DNA of 5,334 bases. Origin: DATDYB01 sp036517115. GTDB taxonomy: Bacteria > Patescibacteriota > Minisyncoccia > Phycocordibacterales > PALSA-1337. Each line of letters begins with the position of its first letter. The first letter of the stretch is position 1. The translations under genes were made by a program, and so were the position numbers. The notes under the pieces are model-generated. The model did not search any database, was not told the origin of the DNA, and worked only from the letters and a program-made list of their open reading frames with translations. The stretch is from NCBI GenBank assembly GCA_036517115.1, contig DATDYB010000037.1, positions 1-5,334 on the forward strand, read 5' to 3'. This document shows positions 5,140 to 5,334 of this stretch, in pieces.

Positions 5140-5167
5140 AGTGTAACAAATGAATTGAAATAGTCAA
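5140..5167 (-). promoter_or_regulatory. Promoter-like element for the predicted non-coding RNA
   Basis: On the minus strand -35 TTGACT (5162-5167, 5 of 6) and -10 TACACT (5140-5145, 4 of 6) are 16 bases apart, with TG one base before the -10 as in extended -10 promoters. RNA would start near 5133. The heptamer TTACACT at the -10 is mirrored by AGTGTAA upstream (plus-strand coordinates 5140-5146 and 5175-5181), a dyad that brackets the promoter. Confidence 0.55.
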
Positions 5168-5243
5168 TCGAGTTTTACACTGTCGATATCCCGAACCGTG
5201 AATACAAAAACTCCATTTCCGCTCAACCAGTGGATACGTGAGA

Positions 5244-5305
5244 CAAAAGAGCACGGTACAATGGGTAGGTATCAAGCTAACCCAAACGTACCATGCTCTT
5301 TTTGT
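5244..5305. terminator. Long imperfect hairpin, bidirectional terminator-like
   Basis: AAAAGAGCACGGTAC (5245-5259) pairs with GTACCATGCTCTTTT (5288-5302) in a 15-bp stem with one C-A mismatch. A further TGGGT/ACCCA helix (5262-5266 with 5280-5284) lies inside, and the loop is about 13 bases. A-rich and T-rich flanks mean both strands end the stem with a run of U. For minus-strand genes it would end whatever lies to the right of the window, before the promoter at 5140-5167. Such a palindrome could also belong to a small mobile element. The rest of 5139-5334 shows no gene I can support. Confidence 0.6.
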
Positions 5306-5334
5306 ATTCCCATCATATCGTTGATTTGTATTGT

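Noticed and set aside
5140..5332. Minus-strand frame open from the window edge to a TAG near 5139, a possible gene 3' end.
   Set aside because: The translation is rich in Cys and Trp with no recognisable motif, and it overlaps the hairpin and the promoter of the predicted RNA.
5159..5334. Plus-strand frame open to the window edge, with GTG at 5198 and ATG at 5261 as possible starts.
   Set aside because: Neither start has a Shine-Dalgarno, the frame passes through both arms of the long hairpin, and a second frame on the opposite strand is open over the same stretch. Chance is the simplest reading, though the window edge leaves doubt.

Overview
The window looks like a compact bacterial chromosome segment. 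Every confident gene is on the minus strand, so transcription runs from high to low coordinates. Protein features point to the Patescibacteria (Candidate Phyla Radiation), perhaps a Parcubacteria-type genome: a release factor 2 about 70 residues shorter than usual, with a GDDAEDF motif where most bacteria have GTEAQDW; a CTP synthase with a small insertion at the start of its glutaminase domain; and mostly weak or absent Shine-Dalgarno sequences. This lineage call is inference from sequence character. No rRNA or ribosomal protein is present to confirm it.

Layout, in transcription order: (1) 5334-5140 is non-coding. It holds a long imperfect hairpin (5244-5305) and a promoter-like element (5140-5167). 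(2) About 5133-4981 is a predicted structured non-coding RNA with two nested stem domains, ending in a U-rich tract. (3) tRNA-Thr(CGU) lies at 4866-4938. (4) A leader at about 4809-4698 has a consensus promoter, a strong Shine-Dalgarno, an open frame joined to prfB, and an internal terminator-like hairpin. (5) prfB (RF2), ftsE and ftsX follow as the classic prfB-ftsE-ftsX cluster, closed by a strong intrinsic terminator at 2065-2100. (6) pyrG (CTP synthase) has its own upstream region. (7) tRNA-Gln(CUG) has an encoded CCA end. (8) A GC-rich, internally repetitive stretch fills 1-134.

Functions: RF2 ends translation at UAA and UGA. FtsE and FtsX form an ABC-type complex at the division septum that couples ATP hydrolysis to peptidoglycan remodelling. 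PyrG makes CTP from UTP. The link between prfB and ftsEX is conserved gene order, not a shared pathway.

The best candidates for something undescribed are the structured RNA upstream of tRNA-Thr and the two-promoter, attenuator-like leader of prfB. In the latter, an extended -10 box sits so close to the RF2 start that the transcript would be leaderless. Also notable: all four protein genes end in UAG, a codon RF2 does not read.
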